Of a stretch of 64,000 nucleotides of DNA, positions 8,291-16,751 are shown piece after piece. Within the stretch, counting starts at the first letter, position 1. Each line of letters begins with the position of its first letter. The DNA comes from Bacteroidales bacterium (lineage in GTDB: Bacteria; Bacteroidota; Bacteroidia; Bacteroidales; B18-G4), in assembly GCA_018400295.1 (NCBI GenBank), contig JAGYMZ010000006.1:1-64000 (forward strand), in the 5' to 3' direction. A program made the translations under genes and the position numbers. The notes beneath the pieces were generated by a model. That model ran no database searches, was not told the origin of the DNA, and saw only the letters and a program-made list of their open reading frames with translations.

Positions 8291-9019
8291 GTGAAAAAAT
8301 ACCGATGGATCCAGCTGCTCTCAAATCCCTTCCTCCAGGCGGGGATATTTTTCATTGTGCTGGTTTGTGTGATCCCGGATTTCCTGCCGGAATACAAGCT
8401 AAGGCTTATGGGAAAGAGGAATGTGCCGGAAACAACGTGTGTGGTCTATCGTGATCTGGACAATGATTCGGTCAGTGAAGAGATCCTGGTCACACAGGAG
8501 GAAAAGGAGTATTATACGGTAATGGTGTTAAGCAGGGGGAAGATCCTGTACCAGTGGCGGATCAGGGGCCAGCTGTCACCAGGGGATTTTTTGTGTTTCG
8601 GCGACCGCGACAGGGACGGATGTGAAGAGATCTATATGGATGGGATATTTGATTTTGAGGTGTCCACCGGACCGGATGCAGACCTGCAAAGATACATCCC
8701 GAAAACCCTGGTGTTCACTTTTGTGGAAAATGCGGTCAAGTATGGCATCCGTTCGCTTGAGGGAAAAGCCGGGCGTATATCCCTTACCCTGGGTCCGGAG
8801 AAGGGTAATTTCCGCATACGGATTGAAGACAATGGCATCGGACGGGGGAAAGCGGCTGAACACAAAGGCCAAAGCACCGGGAAGGGGCTGGAGATCATAG
8901 ATGATATGCTCTCCCTGTACCAGGCCATGGAAAATACAAAGATCCATTACCGGATCGAAGATCTCTACCCGGGGGCAGAATATCCCGGCACCCGGGTGGA
9001 GATCATCCTGCCCGGATAG
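8291..9019 (+). CDS. Shortened LytS-like kinase paralogue lacking the phosphoacceptor domain
   Basis: 242 residues from a GTG at 8291. Residues ~9-120 align with the N-terminal part of the kinase at 3105-4895: membrane segment, VIPDFLPEYKL against LMPDIFSKYKI, and the DLDNDSVSEE calcium-loop. Residues ~125-240 align with its HATPase end: VENAVKYGIRS and IEDNGIGRGKA, ending TRVEIILPG. About 375 residues in between are missing, including most of the sensor and the MNPHFxFN segment with the histidine. The frame is open across the junction (about 8650-8670) and motifs on both sides are intact, so it is either a recent in-frame deletion or a product kept as an ATP-binding decoy. No regulator gene adjoins it. 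A -7-like TAACTTTG is at 8216-8223 without a clear -33 box. Confidence 0.75.
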   Translation: MKKYRWIQLLSNPFLQAGIFFIVLVCVIPDFLPEYKLRLMGKRNVPETTCVVYRDLDNDSVSEEILVTQEEKEYYTVMVLSRGKILYQWRIRGQLSPGDFLCFGDRDRDGCEEIYMDGIFDFEVSTGPDADLQRYIPKTLVFTFVENAVKYGIRSLEGKAGRISLTLGPEKGNFRIRIEDNGIGRGKAAEHKGQSTGKGLEIIDDMLSLYQAMENTKIHYRIEDLYPGAEYPGTRVEIILPG

Positions 9020-9052
9020 CATGGGCGCGGCAGGTCAAATGCCGGCCACAGC

Positions 9053-9730
9053 TTACTTCCCCGGAAACCGGTACCCGATCCCGAACATCAGGTGCCATGC
9101 TGTATTATAAACACTGTGGTCGTTTGCGTAATAGCCAGAGCCAGGCACGTATATCTCAGGTGTATCGTAAGCATTGATAAAACTGATGCTGCTTCTGGAT
9201 TCCAGGAAGGCGACAAGGCCGGGTGCCAGGGGGAACGATATTCCAAGCCCCGCGGCAACGCCTGCATTGACCGATTTGTAATGGTCTTTTACATCTTCAT
9301 CGATCTCAAAATAATTATTTCCTGGGGAATGTCTTTCGTATTTTCGATGTGCGTAAACCAAAAACCCGACGTAGGGCCCGAATTGTCCGTAGAACTTAAC
9401 CACACCGGGGGTGTTAAAATGAAACAGAAGCGGAATGGTCAAATAGCGCATGTCGAAAACGTCCTTGCCAAAGGTGAATGAAAAGTCATCATCGCTCAGA
9501 TGCCTCCCCTTGCGTTCAAAATTCAATTCCGTTTGCAGGGCAAACCATTTTGTTAGTTGAAACTGAGCCATACCGCCCACATGATAGGAATAGATCATAT
9601 TGATCCCGTCCATGCCTTTGCCGAACTGGTAGGCATAACCAAAGGGGCTTGCTTTTCCGCCCAGGGTGACCTGGGACCAGACACTGCTGCTGATGCAGGC
9701 CATCAGCAGCAAAAAAACGGTTTTTTTCAT
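9053..9730 (-). CDS. Outer-membrane beta-barrel protein (porin-like, PorT-type fold)
   Basis: 225 residues with a signal peptide (MKKTVFLLLMACISSSVWSQ) and alternating beta strands ending in an aromatic-rich C-terminus (WHLMFGIGYRF). The order of strands (VGGMAQFQLTKWFALQTELNFERKG, TIPLLFHFN, YGQFGPYVGFLV, AGVAAGLGISF) is that of the 'outer membrane protein beta-barrel' family common in Bacteroidota. Likely an eight-stranded barrel in the outer membrane. Its role is unknown. It is convergent with the shortened kinase and has 409 nt of upstream sequence. Confidence 0.8.
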   Translation of the reverse strand: MKKTVFLLLMACISSSVWSQVTLGGKASPFGYAYQFGKGMDGINMIYSYHVGGMAQFQLTKWFALQTELNFERKGRHLSDDDFSFTFGKDVFDMRYLTIPLLFHFNTPGVVKFYGQFGPYVGFLVYAHRKYERHSPGNNYFEIDEDVKDHYKSVNAGVAAGLGISFPLAPGLVAFLESRSSISFINAYDTPEIYVPGSGYYANDHSVYNTAWHLMFGIGYRFPGK

Positions 9731-9947
9731 TTTTCCGGATTATTGGTTCATAATGTGTTAAGTAGAGATTATTGGTATTTTGAATATGTTCAGGATCCCC
9801 GTCAATGGGCAGTCATCGGAATGGGCAGGATCGGGAGGGGATTGAAATATCCCGGGCCCGATTGCCGCAACAGCGGAATTGGATCGATCAGTGCTTAAAT
9901 ATAAAAAAAAATCCCCAATATGATGCGGTGATCCATCATTTGTTTTC

Positions 9948-9978
9948 TTGCATTTCCATAAAAAATATATTATATTTG
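9948..9978 (+). promoter_or_regulatory. Bacteroidota-type promoter for the tandem-domain T9SS cargo
   Basis: TTG at 9948-9950, a 20-nt spacer and TATATTTG at 9971-9978 match the TTTG-N19-21-TAnnTTTG consensus. It lies in the 409-nt gap 9731-10139, which has no gene. A leader of about 155 nt would follow; it ends in an AATT tract (10109-10124) and a strong Shine-Dalgarno GGAGG at 10131-10135, unusual in a phylum that rarely uses one. Confidence 0.65.
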
Positions 9979-10139
9979 GATATGATCATAGATCCAACTG
10001 AAAAGATGGATCCATGCTCATGCGCTCTGCTTCCTCAACAAAACCACAGAACAACATCTGACCCGGTGCGAACAGGACATCATCAATGACGGAATGCGAC
10101 AACTTCAATAATTAATTAATTAATATAAATGGAGGACAT

Positions 10140-11480
10140 ATGAAAAAAAGAATTTTACTATCAGGACTGGCGTTTATGGTTTTTTCCTTTGCCGGGTTTG
10201 GCCAGCATTGTGTGGACTTTAATTCCCTGAACCCGGGCGACCAGTACGGGGACGGGATCAATGCCGTGGGCGAAGTGATCTTCACCGAGAGCGACATCCC
10301 GGTTTCCGTTGAGTATTTTGAATGGAATACCGGGGGCACATTCGGAACGGCCACCGTCAACAACCCTTCGGGTTTTGGTTCCGGGAATGTCATGTGGACC
10401 AGCAACATCAATTTGCGCTTCGATTTTACGCAGCTGTCCTATCCGGTCACCAAGGTTACATTCATTTACGCGGATTACGGCGGCTTTGAGAATTTTTCGG
10501 TGAACGGGCATCCGATCTACGTCGGCGAGCTGGAAAACATCCCCGCTTTCCCGGACGTGAGCATCAGCCATGCCGGTACGGCCAACGGGGGAATGGTCAC
10601 CATTTACGGGCCGGTGGATGAGCTCATCGTCGGGGGACAGGAATTTGAACTGGATGATATTTGCACTTTTGAGGTGGGCTCCGATTGTGTGGATTTCGAG
10701 TCCCAGACCCTGGGCAAGGAATACGGCGACGGGTTCAATGCGGTTGGTGAGGTGGTCTTTGCCGAGTCCGGGATCCCCGTGGCGGTGGAATATTTCTACT
10801 GGAACACCGGTGGCACCTTCGGCGTTTGTGAGATCTACAATGCCATGCCCGATTTCGGGGACGGCCAGATCATGGGTATGAACAACATCAACCTCAAGTT
10901 TGATTTCACCCAGCTGGGTTTCCAGGTCTCGGAAGTAACCTTTGAATATGCCGACCAGGGAGGTCACGAGAACTTTTCCGTGAACGGTGGCCCGGTCTAT
11001 GTCGGGGAACTCACCGCCGCCCCCAGTCCGCCGGGGATCACCATGTCGGTGACCACCACTTCTTTTTCCGGCGGGGAAAAGGGCCTGGTTTCCCTGATGG
11101 GTCCCGTGGATACCCTATTGGTCGGCGGACAGGAATTCTGGCTGGATAACATCTGCGTCTATTTCATGGTGGATATGGAAGAAAACCCGGAAGCAGCCGC
11201 ATCCGTTGTTCAACTGGGCCAGAATTACCCGAACCCGGTTGTTTCTGAAACCCTGATCCCCTTCCGGATGAAAGAACCACAAAAGGTCACCCTGGAGATA
11301 TTCAACAACATGGGCCAGAAGGTCCGGACCCTGTTCGAAGGCTTAAGTCCTTCCGGCGCCCACGAAATGCTCTGGAACGGGAAAGATCAACACGGCAACC
11401 CGGTCCCCGCCGGCATTTACCTGTATTCCCTGAAGACCCGCAATTTTTCCCGGATCCGGAAAATGATCGTCCTGGATTGA
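10140..11480 (+). CDS. Secreted protein with two tandem copies of an unknown domain and a T9SS/FlgD-like C-terminus
   Basis: 446 residues with a signal peptide (residues 1-22). Residues ~24-178 and ~183-342 are two copies of the same ~155-residue domain: each begins CVDF, then YGDG-x-NAVGEV, an EYF-WNTGGTFG block, FDFTQL, ENFSVNG-P-YVGEL and a closing GPVD-L-VGGQEF. The beta-rich pattern suggests a jelly-roll or carbohydrate-binding-like fold; I do not recognise a named family. Residues ~360-446 (LGQNYPNPV ... WNGKDQHGNPVPAGIYLYSL ... KMIVLD) are a FlgD-Ig-like type A T9SS sorting domain. A GGAGG ribosome site lies 4 nt before the start. It should be an abundant secreted or surface protein; ligand unknown. 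Confidence 0.82.
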   Translation: MKKRILLSGLAFMVFSFAGFGQHCVDFNSLNPGDQYGDGINAVGEVIFTESDIPVSVEYFEWNTGGTFGTATVNNPSGFGSGNVMWTSNINLRFDFTQLSYPVTKVTFIYADYGGFENFSVNGHPIYVGELENIPAFPDVSISHAGTANGGMVTIYGPVDELIVGGQEFELDDICTFEVGSDCVDFESQTLGKEYGDGFNAVGEVVFAESGIPVAVEYFYWNTGGTFGVCEIYNAMPDFGDGQIMGMNNINLKFDFTQLGFQVSEVTFEYADQGGHENFSVNGGPVYVGELTAAPSPPGITMSVTTTSFSGGEKGLVSLMGPVDTLLVGGQEFWLDNICVYFMVDMEENPEAAASVVQLGQNYPNPVVSETLIPFRMKEPQKVTLEIFNNMGQKVRTLFEGLSPSGAHEMLWNGKDQHGNPVPAGIYLYSLKTRNFSRIRKMIVLD

Positions 11481-11497
11481 TCCGGCAACGGAAAAGA

Positions 11498-11544
11498 AAA
11501 AAAGAGAAGCCGTACCGGGGATTCCCGGTGCGGCTTCTCTTTTT
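11498..11544. terminator. Bidirectional rho-independent terminator
   Basis: An 18-bp stem (AAGAGAAGCCGTACCGGG paired with its near-complement ending CGGCTTCTCTT, one G-T pair) with a GATT-type loop, preceded by an A-tract and followed by a T-tract. It sits between two converging genes and can end both. Confidence 0.9.
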
Positions 11545-11568
11545 CCCATCGCCCCATCGCTGAATCGC

Positions 11569-12375
11569 CTAATCGTTCAATTGTTTATACATCCTTCCCA
11601 TCACCCGGTTCACGATACCGGCCGCCATTCGCCGGGGCATGAGCCTTTGCAGGAGAAAATAAGTCAACCGGTTGCTGTACCCCGGAATGTAAAGCGTTTT
11701 GCGGCCCAGCTGTTTTAGGGCCGCGTCAGCGACATGTTGCGGGTCCATGACAGAAGCCGCCGGAAAGTTCCTGCGCGGGTTGGTCTTTAAAAATGCCGGT
11801 GTGGCTGTGGCACCGGCCAGGCAGGACATGACATCAATGCCGTATGGTCTTAGCTCATAATGCAAGGCTTCGGCCAGGGTCAGGTTAAAGGCCTTGCTGG
11901 CACTATAGGGAGCAACCAGGTGTGTACCGAACAATCCGGCCAGGGATGACATCAGAACAATGCCCCCGCGCCCTGCGTCCCTGATCTGCCGTGAAAACCC
12001 GTAAGCCAGCCGCAGGGGTGTGCGGCAATTTGTGTCGATAAAACGGTTCAGTGCTCCTGGCTCATATTCCAGGAAAGGCAGAATATGGCTGTAAGCGGCA
12101 TTGTATATGAGCAAATGGCAACCTGTAGCACCGGTTTGAGATAAGACCTGCCGGCTTGCGTTTTCTTCGGAAAGGTCCAGGACCACGGTCCGTGTTTCTA
12201 TGAAATGTTTTTTTTCCAGGATGTCTGATAACCGGGTAAGCGTATCAGCATCCTTGTCGATCATGACCAGGTTCAGTCCCTGCGCAGCCAGATTTCGGGC
12301 AAAAGCTTCGCCCAGTCCCGATGCTGAGCCTGCAATTGCGGCCCATGGCCCATAATGACTTCTGAGATCCTTCAT
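11569..12375 (-). CDS. Short-chain dehydrogenase/reductase (SDR)
   Basis: 268 residues, the usual classical SDR length. Cofactor loop G-S-A-S-G-L-G at residues 16-22, NAA at 92-94, catalytic S143/S144, Y157 and K161 (YSASK). It is of the cis/DltE-like group acting on lipid or polyketide-like substrates; an NAD(P)-dependent oxidoreductase in the cytosol. It is divergent from the DUF1214 gene, 82 nt away, and shares its neighbourhood with a sulfotransferase and a second SDR, which suggests one pathway. Substrate cannot be read from the sequence. Confidence 0.88.
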   Translation of the reverse strand: MKDLRSHYGPWAAIAGSASGLGEAFARNLAAQGLNLVMIDKDADTLTRLSDILEKKHFIETRTVVLDLSEENASRQVLSQTGATGCHLLIYNAAYSHILPFLEYEPGALNRFIDTNCRTPLRLAYGFSRQIRDAGRGGIVLMSSLAGLFGTHLVAPYSASKAFNLTLAEALHYELRPYGIDVMSCLAGATATPAFLKTNPRRNFPAASVMDPQHVADAALKQLGRKTLYIPGYSNRLTYFLLQRLMPRRMAAGIVNRVMGRMYKQLND

Positions 12376-12457
12376 ATTTTTATATATTTACCATCCCGGT
12401 TTTGTATATTTTTACTGCATCAAAGCCGGACAACAATATTAATCAATTCTGCCCTGT

Positions 12458-13627
12458 ATGAGAAAATTGCTGTTTGCTTTTTTAAAAATATCCGGAAGCT
12501 GGCGGAAGCTGGCATTGAAGATCCGTGGGAAGACCGAACAGGATATCAGCGATGAGCGGGTCGTTTCGGGCAAGGCATGGGAAGAATTTTGCGACCAGCT
12601 TAAGCTGGCCGGTTCCGTGCTGCATTATCCCGGGGCTCCCCGGGATGCATTTCAGCAAGCCGAAGGGATGCGGTACCTCACACGCCTGACACGGGGCGGC
12701 CTGGAGGCTTTCGTGGAATACAATGATCCGGCTTTTCCGGTTTTCCGGCGGATGGTGCATGAGACGGTGAAAATGGGTGGGGACAATCCCGATAACCATT
12801 ATTTTAACGCACAGATAAGCGGTGAATATGAATACCGGATCACCGGCCGGCGCAACAGTATCCATTACCTGGGCTTTTTTACACAGAACGGGAATTATGG
12901 CACGACCGGGGGACTGGCACCTTGCGGGGTGCTGGAACACCAGGATATGCACGTGGAACCCGACGGTACGTTTGAAATTATCCTGAGCAGGGAAAAAAAA
13001 GGCAGGAACTGGCTGAAGACCGAAGGGGAAACAAGCATGGTAATGGCCAGGCAGACGTTCCTGGACCCCGTGAACGAAAAGCCTGCGGAAATCATGATCG
13101 AGAACCTGGATGGCCGCCGGGCGCCATGTCCGGTTACCACGGCAAGGGTGGACGAAGGCTTGAAAACGGCTTCCATGTTCGTGGCCGGGGCATCCCTGCT
13201 CTTTGCCCGCTGGGCCAACGGTTTCCGGAAACATGCCAATCGCCTGCCCCTGTTCGACCCGGCCGTTTCCAATGCCGCCGGCGGGGATGCCGGTATCATA
13301 TATTACCACAGCTACTGGAAGCTGGAGGAAAACGAGGCCCTGGTCATCGATGTGCTTCCGCCGGCGTGCGATTCCTGGAATTTCCAGCTCAACAATTACT
13401 GGATGGAATCTCTGGACTACCGGTATTTCAACGTTTCCATCAACAAAGCAAGCGCCGTGTATGAGAAGGATGGCAGGGTACGCGTTGTGGTTGCACACCG
13501 CGACCCCGGAATGCCCAACTGGCTGGAAACCGCCGGGCACCGGGAAGGTACCATGTGCTGGCGCTGGTACCGGCTGGCCGCTGGGGCGGAAGCCGTGGAG
13601 CCGGAGTGCAGGGTGGTGAAGGTTTAG
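12458..13627 (+). CDS. DUF1214 domain protein
   Basis: 389 residues with no export signal. Stretches DNPDNHYFNAQISGEYEYRI and the closing half (SYWKLEENEALVIDVLPP, SWNFQLNNYWMESLDYR) fit the DUF1214 family, which is found beside SDR and sulfotransferase genes in other bacteria. It may bind or modify a small hydrophobic substrate; no catalytic residues are defined for the family. It starts a + strand run DUF1214 - sulfotransferase - SDR with gaps of 66 and 58 nt. The segment 12.5-16 kb looks richer in G+C codons than the flanks by eye, which could reflect acquisition. Confidence 0.78.
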   Translation: MRKLLFAFLKISGSWRKLALKIRGKTEQDISDERVVSGKAWEEFCDQLKLAGSVLHYPGAPRDAFQQAEGMRYLTRLTRGGLEAFVEYNDPAFPVFRRMVHETVKMGGDNPDNHYFNAQISGEYEYRITGRRNSIHYLGFFTQNGNYGTTGGLAPCGVLEHQDMHVEPDGTFEIILSREKKGRNWLKTEGETSMVMARQTFLDPVNEKPAEIMIENLDGRRAPCPVTTARVDEGLKTASMFVAGASLLFARWANGFRKHANRLPLFDPAVSNAAGGDAGIIYYHSYWKLEENEALVIDVLPPACDSWNFQLNNYWMESLDYRYFNVSINKASAVYEKDGRVRVVVAHRDPGMPNWLETAGHREGTMCWRWYRLAAGAEAVEPECRVVKV

Positions 13628-13693
13628 GAATGGGTCGGGGAACAGGAAGGAGATTGAGCGAAGGGGGTGTTCCGGTATTTGGAAATTGTTTTG

Positions 13694-14998
13694 ATGTTAA
13701 GAGATTATACCATGCAACATGCAGGAAATGTGATCAAGCCCACGGATTTTGACAGGCAGCCGTGGTGGTTCAAGGGGCTGAACCGGGCCTGGAAGGCCTT
13801 ATATCCCCTGGGGGCAGAGATCGTGCTGGATAAGGACCGTCTGATCCGGGCGGCCCGGGAAAGCACCGGTTTGCAAGACCTGGGCGGGGATTTCTGGGAC
13901 GAACCGCTGGAACGCATGCTCTGGTCCATCAACCATGAGGCCGACCTGCATCCGGCCGGGCGTTTTATTTCGAAACAACGCATCGTGGGATTGCTGAACA
14001 TTCGCCTCAGGGCAGAGTATTGGTTCAGGAAGCATCCGGAGATCCTGGACAGGCCACTGTATCCCGTATGGCTGATCACCGGATTGCAGCGCACCGGGAC
14101 GACCAAGTTGCAACGCTTGCTGGCTGCCGATCCCGGAAACCGGGTACTGAGCAGTTGGGAGGCCATCAACCCGGCACCGCTGAACCATCATTTCCCTGCA
14201 AGGGATAAACGGATCCGCATGGCCAGGATCAGTGAGCAGTCGCTACGGATCATGGCCCCCGGTTTCTTTGCCATACATCCGGTGGAGCACATGGCCCCGG
14301 AAGAAGACATCCTGCTGCTTGATACGACCTTCCTGAGCACAACCCCGGAAGCTACCATGCATGTGCCTTCCTATGCTTCCTGGCTGGAAAGAACGGACCA
14401 GTCGTTGGCCTACGAATACGTCGTGAAGCTTCTGAAATTCCTGCAATGGCAAAAACCTGCCCGGCGATGGGTGCTAAAGTCCCCCCACCACCTGGAATTT
14501 CTGGATTTGATCATCAAACACTTCGGGGATGTACGGATCCTTTGGACACACCGCAATGTATTGGAATCCATTCCCTCTTTCCTGAGCATGATGGCACACA
14601 GCCAAAAAATATTCAGCGATGCAGTGACCCTGGAAAGGGTCGCGGAACACTGGGTGCGGAAATCCGGGTACATGCTCGACAAGGGATTGCGATTCCGCAG
14701 GTCAGACCACCGGGAGGGATTGTTTGCCGATATAAAATACACGGGACTGGTCCGGGATGCTTCTTCAGTAATGCAAAAAATATATGAAAAAGAAGGAGGG
14801 ATGCTTCCTCAATTGGCTGATAAATTCGCTGAGGCAGAAAAAATGAACCCTCCTGCCAAATACGGCACTCACCAATATGACCTTGCGGATTTCCGTTTGA
14901 CCCCTGGGGATATTGAGAGGTATACCGCAGGCTATGAGAAGTTTGTCAGCGATGACCTGGGGATGCAGCTTGCAGGGAAGACAGGCACCGGGCGCTGA
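13694..14998 (+). CDS. PAPS-dependent sulfotransferase family protein
   Basis: About 434 residues from the ATG at 13694 (a GTG at 13667 and an ATG at 13712 are alternatives; no good ribosome site decides). The 5'-phosphosulfate loop ITGLQRTGTTK is at residues ~128-138, and the 3'-phosphate segment ILWTHRNVLESIPS follows LKSPHHLEFLD further on. This is the bacterial Sulfotransf_3 type that transfers sulfate from PAPS to a hydroxyl of a small molecule or lipid. No signal peptide, so cytosolic. Flanked by the DUF1214 gene and an SDR on the same strand. Confidence 0.85.
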   Translation: MLRDYTMQHAGNVIKPTDFDRQPWWFKGLNRAWKALYPLGAEIVLDKDRLIRAARESTGLQDLGGDFWDEPLERMLWSINHEADLHPAGRFISKQRIVGLLNIRLRAEYWFRKHPEILDRPLYPVWLITGLQRTGTTKLQRLLAADPGNRVLSSWEAINPAPLNHHFPARDKRIRMARISEQSLRIMAPGFFAIHPVEHMAPEEDILLLDTTFLSTTPEATMHVPSYASWLERTDQSLAYEYVVKLLKFLQWQKPARRWVLKSPHHLEFLDLIIKHFGDVRILWTHRNVLESIPSFLSMMAHSQKIFSDAVTLERVAEHWVRKSGYMLDKGLRFRRSDHREGLFADIKYTGLVRDASSVMQKIYEKEGGMLPQLADKFAEAEKMNPPAKYGTHQYDLADFRLTPGDIERYTAGYEKFVSDDLGMQLAGKTGTGR

Positions 14999-15056
14999 GA
15001 TGCGTCTGAACCTTGGGGTTTTTGCCCTGTTCTGTTACAAATATAAAACATACACC

Positions 15057-16061
15057 ATGAAACCGGGATCGGCGAAAAATCAGCAATATCAAAACCCAGT
15101 GAAGGCTACGTTAAAGGGGATCCGCGACTTGTTCCGGGAACGGGAGCGGGTTGGGGAGTTGAGGCCGGATGACCGGCTGGACGGGAAAACCGTAATGGTG
15201 ACCGGCGCCAGCTCGGGCCTGGGCCTGGCCACTTCCATTGCGCTGGCCAAACGGGGGGCACGGGTGATCATGGCCTGCCGCAGCGGGATACCCTCGAAAG
15301 GGGAGGAGGTAAAGCGGAAAAGCGGATCGGATGCGGTGGAGATGGTTTATGTGGACCTCTCGGATATGGTCTCCATTCAGCGGCTGGTGGACGGGCTCGG
15401 GAAAATGAAGGTCCGCCTGGATGTCCTGGTCTGCAATGCCGCCATTGTCCCGAAAAAAAGCCGGAAGACCCCTCAGGGCCTGGAGCAAATGTTTGTGGTG
15501 AACTATTTCGCCAAATTCGTGCTGCTGGACCGGCTGCTGAAGCATAAGCTTATCCGGCAGGGAAACGGGGCATTGCCCCGGATCATATTTGTATCCTCCG
15601 AGAGCCATCGCAACCCGAAGGCGTTTGACCTGAAGGGGTTTGGCGAATACCGGGTGTTCGGTATCGGAAAGGCCATGGAAAAATACGGGTATTATAAAAT
15701 GCTGCTGACCACCCTGGCCGTGGAACTGTCCCGCAGGCTCAACCCCAATAAACAACCGGAGTATTCCGTTTTTGCCCTTTGCCCGGGCCCGGTGAATTCC
15801 AACATCGCACGGGAAGCCCCGGCCGTTTTCCAACCCCTGCTGACACTCATCTTTTCCCTGTTCTTCAAGTCTCCGCAAAAGGCCTGCGAACCGGTGGTGT
15901 ACCTGGCGGCTTCCCCCGACATGGAAGGGCGGGCTTTTGAATACCTGTTCATGATGGGCCGGAAGGATGCAGATGAAAAAGCTGCCGACCCTGCCCACGG
16001 CCGGGAGCTCTGGCATAAGTCCACCCGGCTCCTGGAGCAGGTCGGCCATTGCACGAAGTAA
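15057..16061 (+). CDS. SDR, retinol-dehydrogenase/protochlorophyllide-reductase-like
   Basis: 334 residues from the ATG at 15057; an in-frame upstream extension overlaps the sulfotransferase gene and has no homologous look. Cofactor motif T-G-A-S-S-G-L-G at 49-56, NAA at 127-129, Ser at 180-181 and Y210-x3-K214. The TGASSGLGLATSIALAKRG start and the long C-terminal part are like the WWOX/retinol dehydrogenase branch of SDRs. Probably the last gene of the DUF1214-sulfotransferase-SDR run, oxidising or reducing a hydrophobic alcohol/ketone. Confidence 0.85.
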   Translation: MKPGSAKNQQYQNPVKATLKGIRDLFRERERVGELRPDDRLDGKTVMVTGASSGLGLATSIALAKRGARVIMACRSGIPSKGEEVKRKSGSDAVEMVYVDLSDMVSIQRLVDGLGKMKVRLDVLVCNAAIVPKKSRKTPQGLEQMFVVNYFAKFVLLDRLLKHKLIRQGNGALPRIIFVSSESHRNPKAFDLKGFGEYRVFGIGKAMEKYGYYKMLLTTLAVELSRRLNPNKQPEYSVFALCPGPVNSNIAREAPAVFQPLLTLIFSLFFKSPQKACEPVVYLAASPDMEGRAFEYLFMMGRKDADEKAADPAHGRELWHKSTRLLEQVGHCTK

Positions 16062-16127
16062 CAAAAATCCGGAATTTTGATCCGGGAAATGAAAAATGCC
16101 CGGTATGGGGCCGCCGGTGAAAATTTC

Positions 16128-16751
16128 CTAAGGCCGGGCGACCACATCGCTTTGCAAAAGATCCCTGACCGCAGTTTTGGCAAAGTCCTGGATGGCATCC
16201 TCCATGGAACCGAGCTGGCGTGTCTTTGTCTGGACCGACCAAAGCAATTTCCCGGCGGGAAATGAATACAAATTGCATTCCAGGAAAAAGGATTCCGATC
16301 CGTATGTATATCCCGGCGCATAGATGTAATTCGCCATTTGCCCGTAATAATCCGTTAAAGGGACATCATCGGTCGGCACATAATAATATCTCCCTGGAAC
16401 ATGCCGGCGGTCATCCTCTTTATCAAGAAGGGAAATGGTGATGACGCCGTCCATTTTGTTGAGGGCTAAAAACTCGGTCAGGATCTCTTTGGTAAGATCC
16501 TTTTTGGTTGCGTGGGGGGGCAAAAATTCCAACCCTGCAACGGCATTGACACCTTTCTTCAGGAGCTGTTGCTCAAAAGCCTCTTCGGTGGCTTTTCGGA
16601 CATCCAGGTGGCTGGCAATGGCCACGATGGCCAGGTTGCTGAAGTGAATGTCTTCTGCTTCCGGATCATGCCAGGAGCCGGATATATGGCTGGATGTTCC
16701 GCAGAATGAGAGGATGACGGGCATCAAAATGAAGATCAATGACTTTTTCAT
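16128..16751 (-). CDS. Exported (probable lipo-) protein, DUF4136-like
   Basis: 207 residues. The N-terminus (MKKSLIFILMPVILSFCGTSS) is a signal with a Cys at residue 17, in a loose lipobox (L-S-F-C), so lipidation is possible. The body, with GSWHDPEAEDIHFSNLAIVAIA near the start, a Tyr-rich middle (RYYYVP ... YIYAPGYTYG) and the late LLWSVQTKTRQ, resembles DUF4136-type lipoproteins. Function unknown. Convergent with the second SDR; 288 nt of non-coding sequence lie upstream. Confidence 0.6.
   Translation of the reverse strand: MKKSLIFILMPVILSFCGTSSHISGSWHDPEAEDIHFSNLAIVAIASHLDVRKATEEAFEQQLLKKGVNAVAGLEFLPPHATKKDLTKEILTEFLALNKMDGVITISLLDKEDDRRHVPGRYYYVPTDDVPLTDYYGQMANYIYAPGYTYGSESFFLECNLYSFPAGKLLWSVQTKTRQLGSMEDAIQDFAKTAVRDLLQSDVVARP

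Noticed and set aside
10161-10967. 268-codon open frame on the minus strand
   Set aside because: Antisense to the tandem-domain cargo; composition is that of a shadow frame and the + strand protein has a signal peptide, duplicated domain and sorting signal.
12482-13540. 352-codon minus-strand frame
   Set aside because: Antisense to the DUF1214 gene; long open frames are expected opposite G+C-rich codons.
15111-16064. 317-codon minus-strand frame
   Set aside because: Antisense to an SDR with complete catalytic motifs; no recognisable domain in the shadow.
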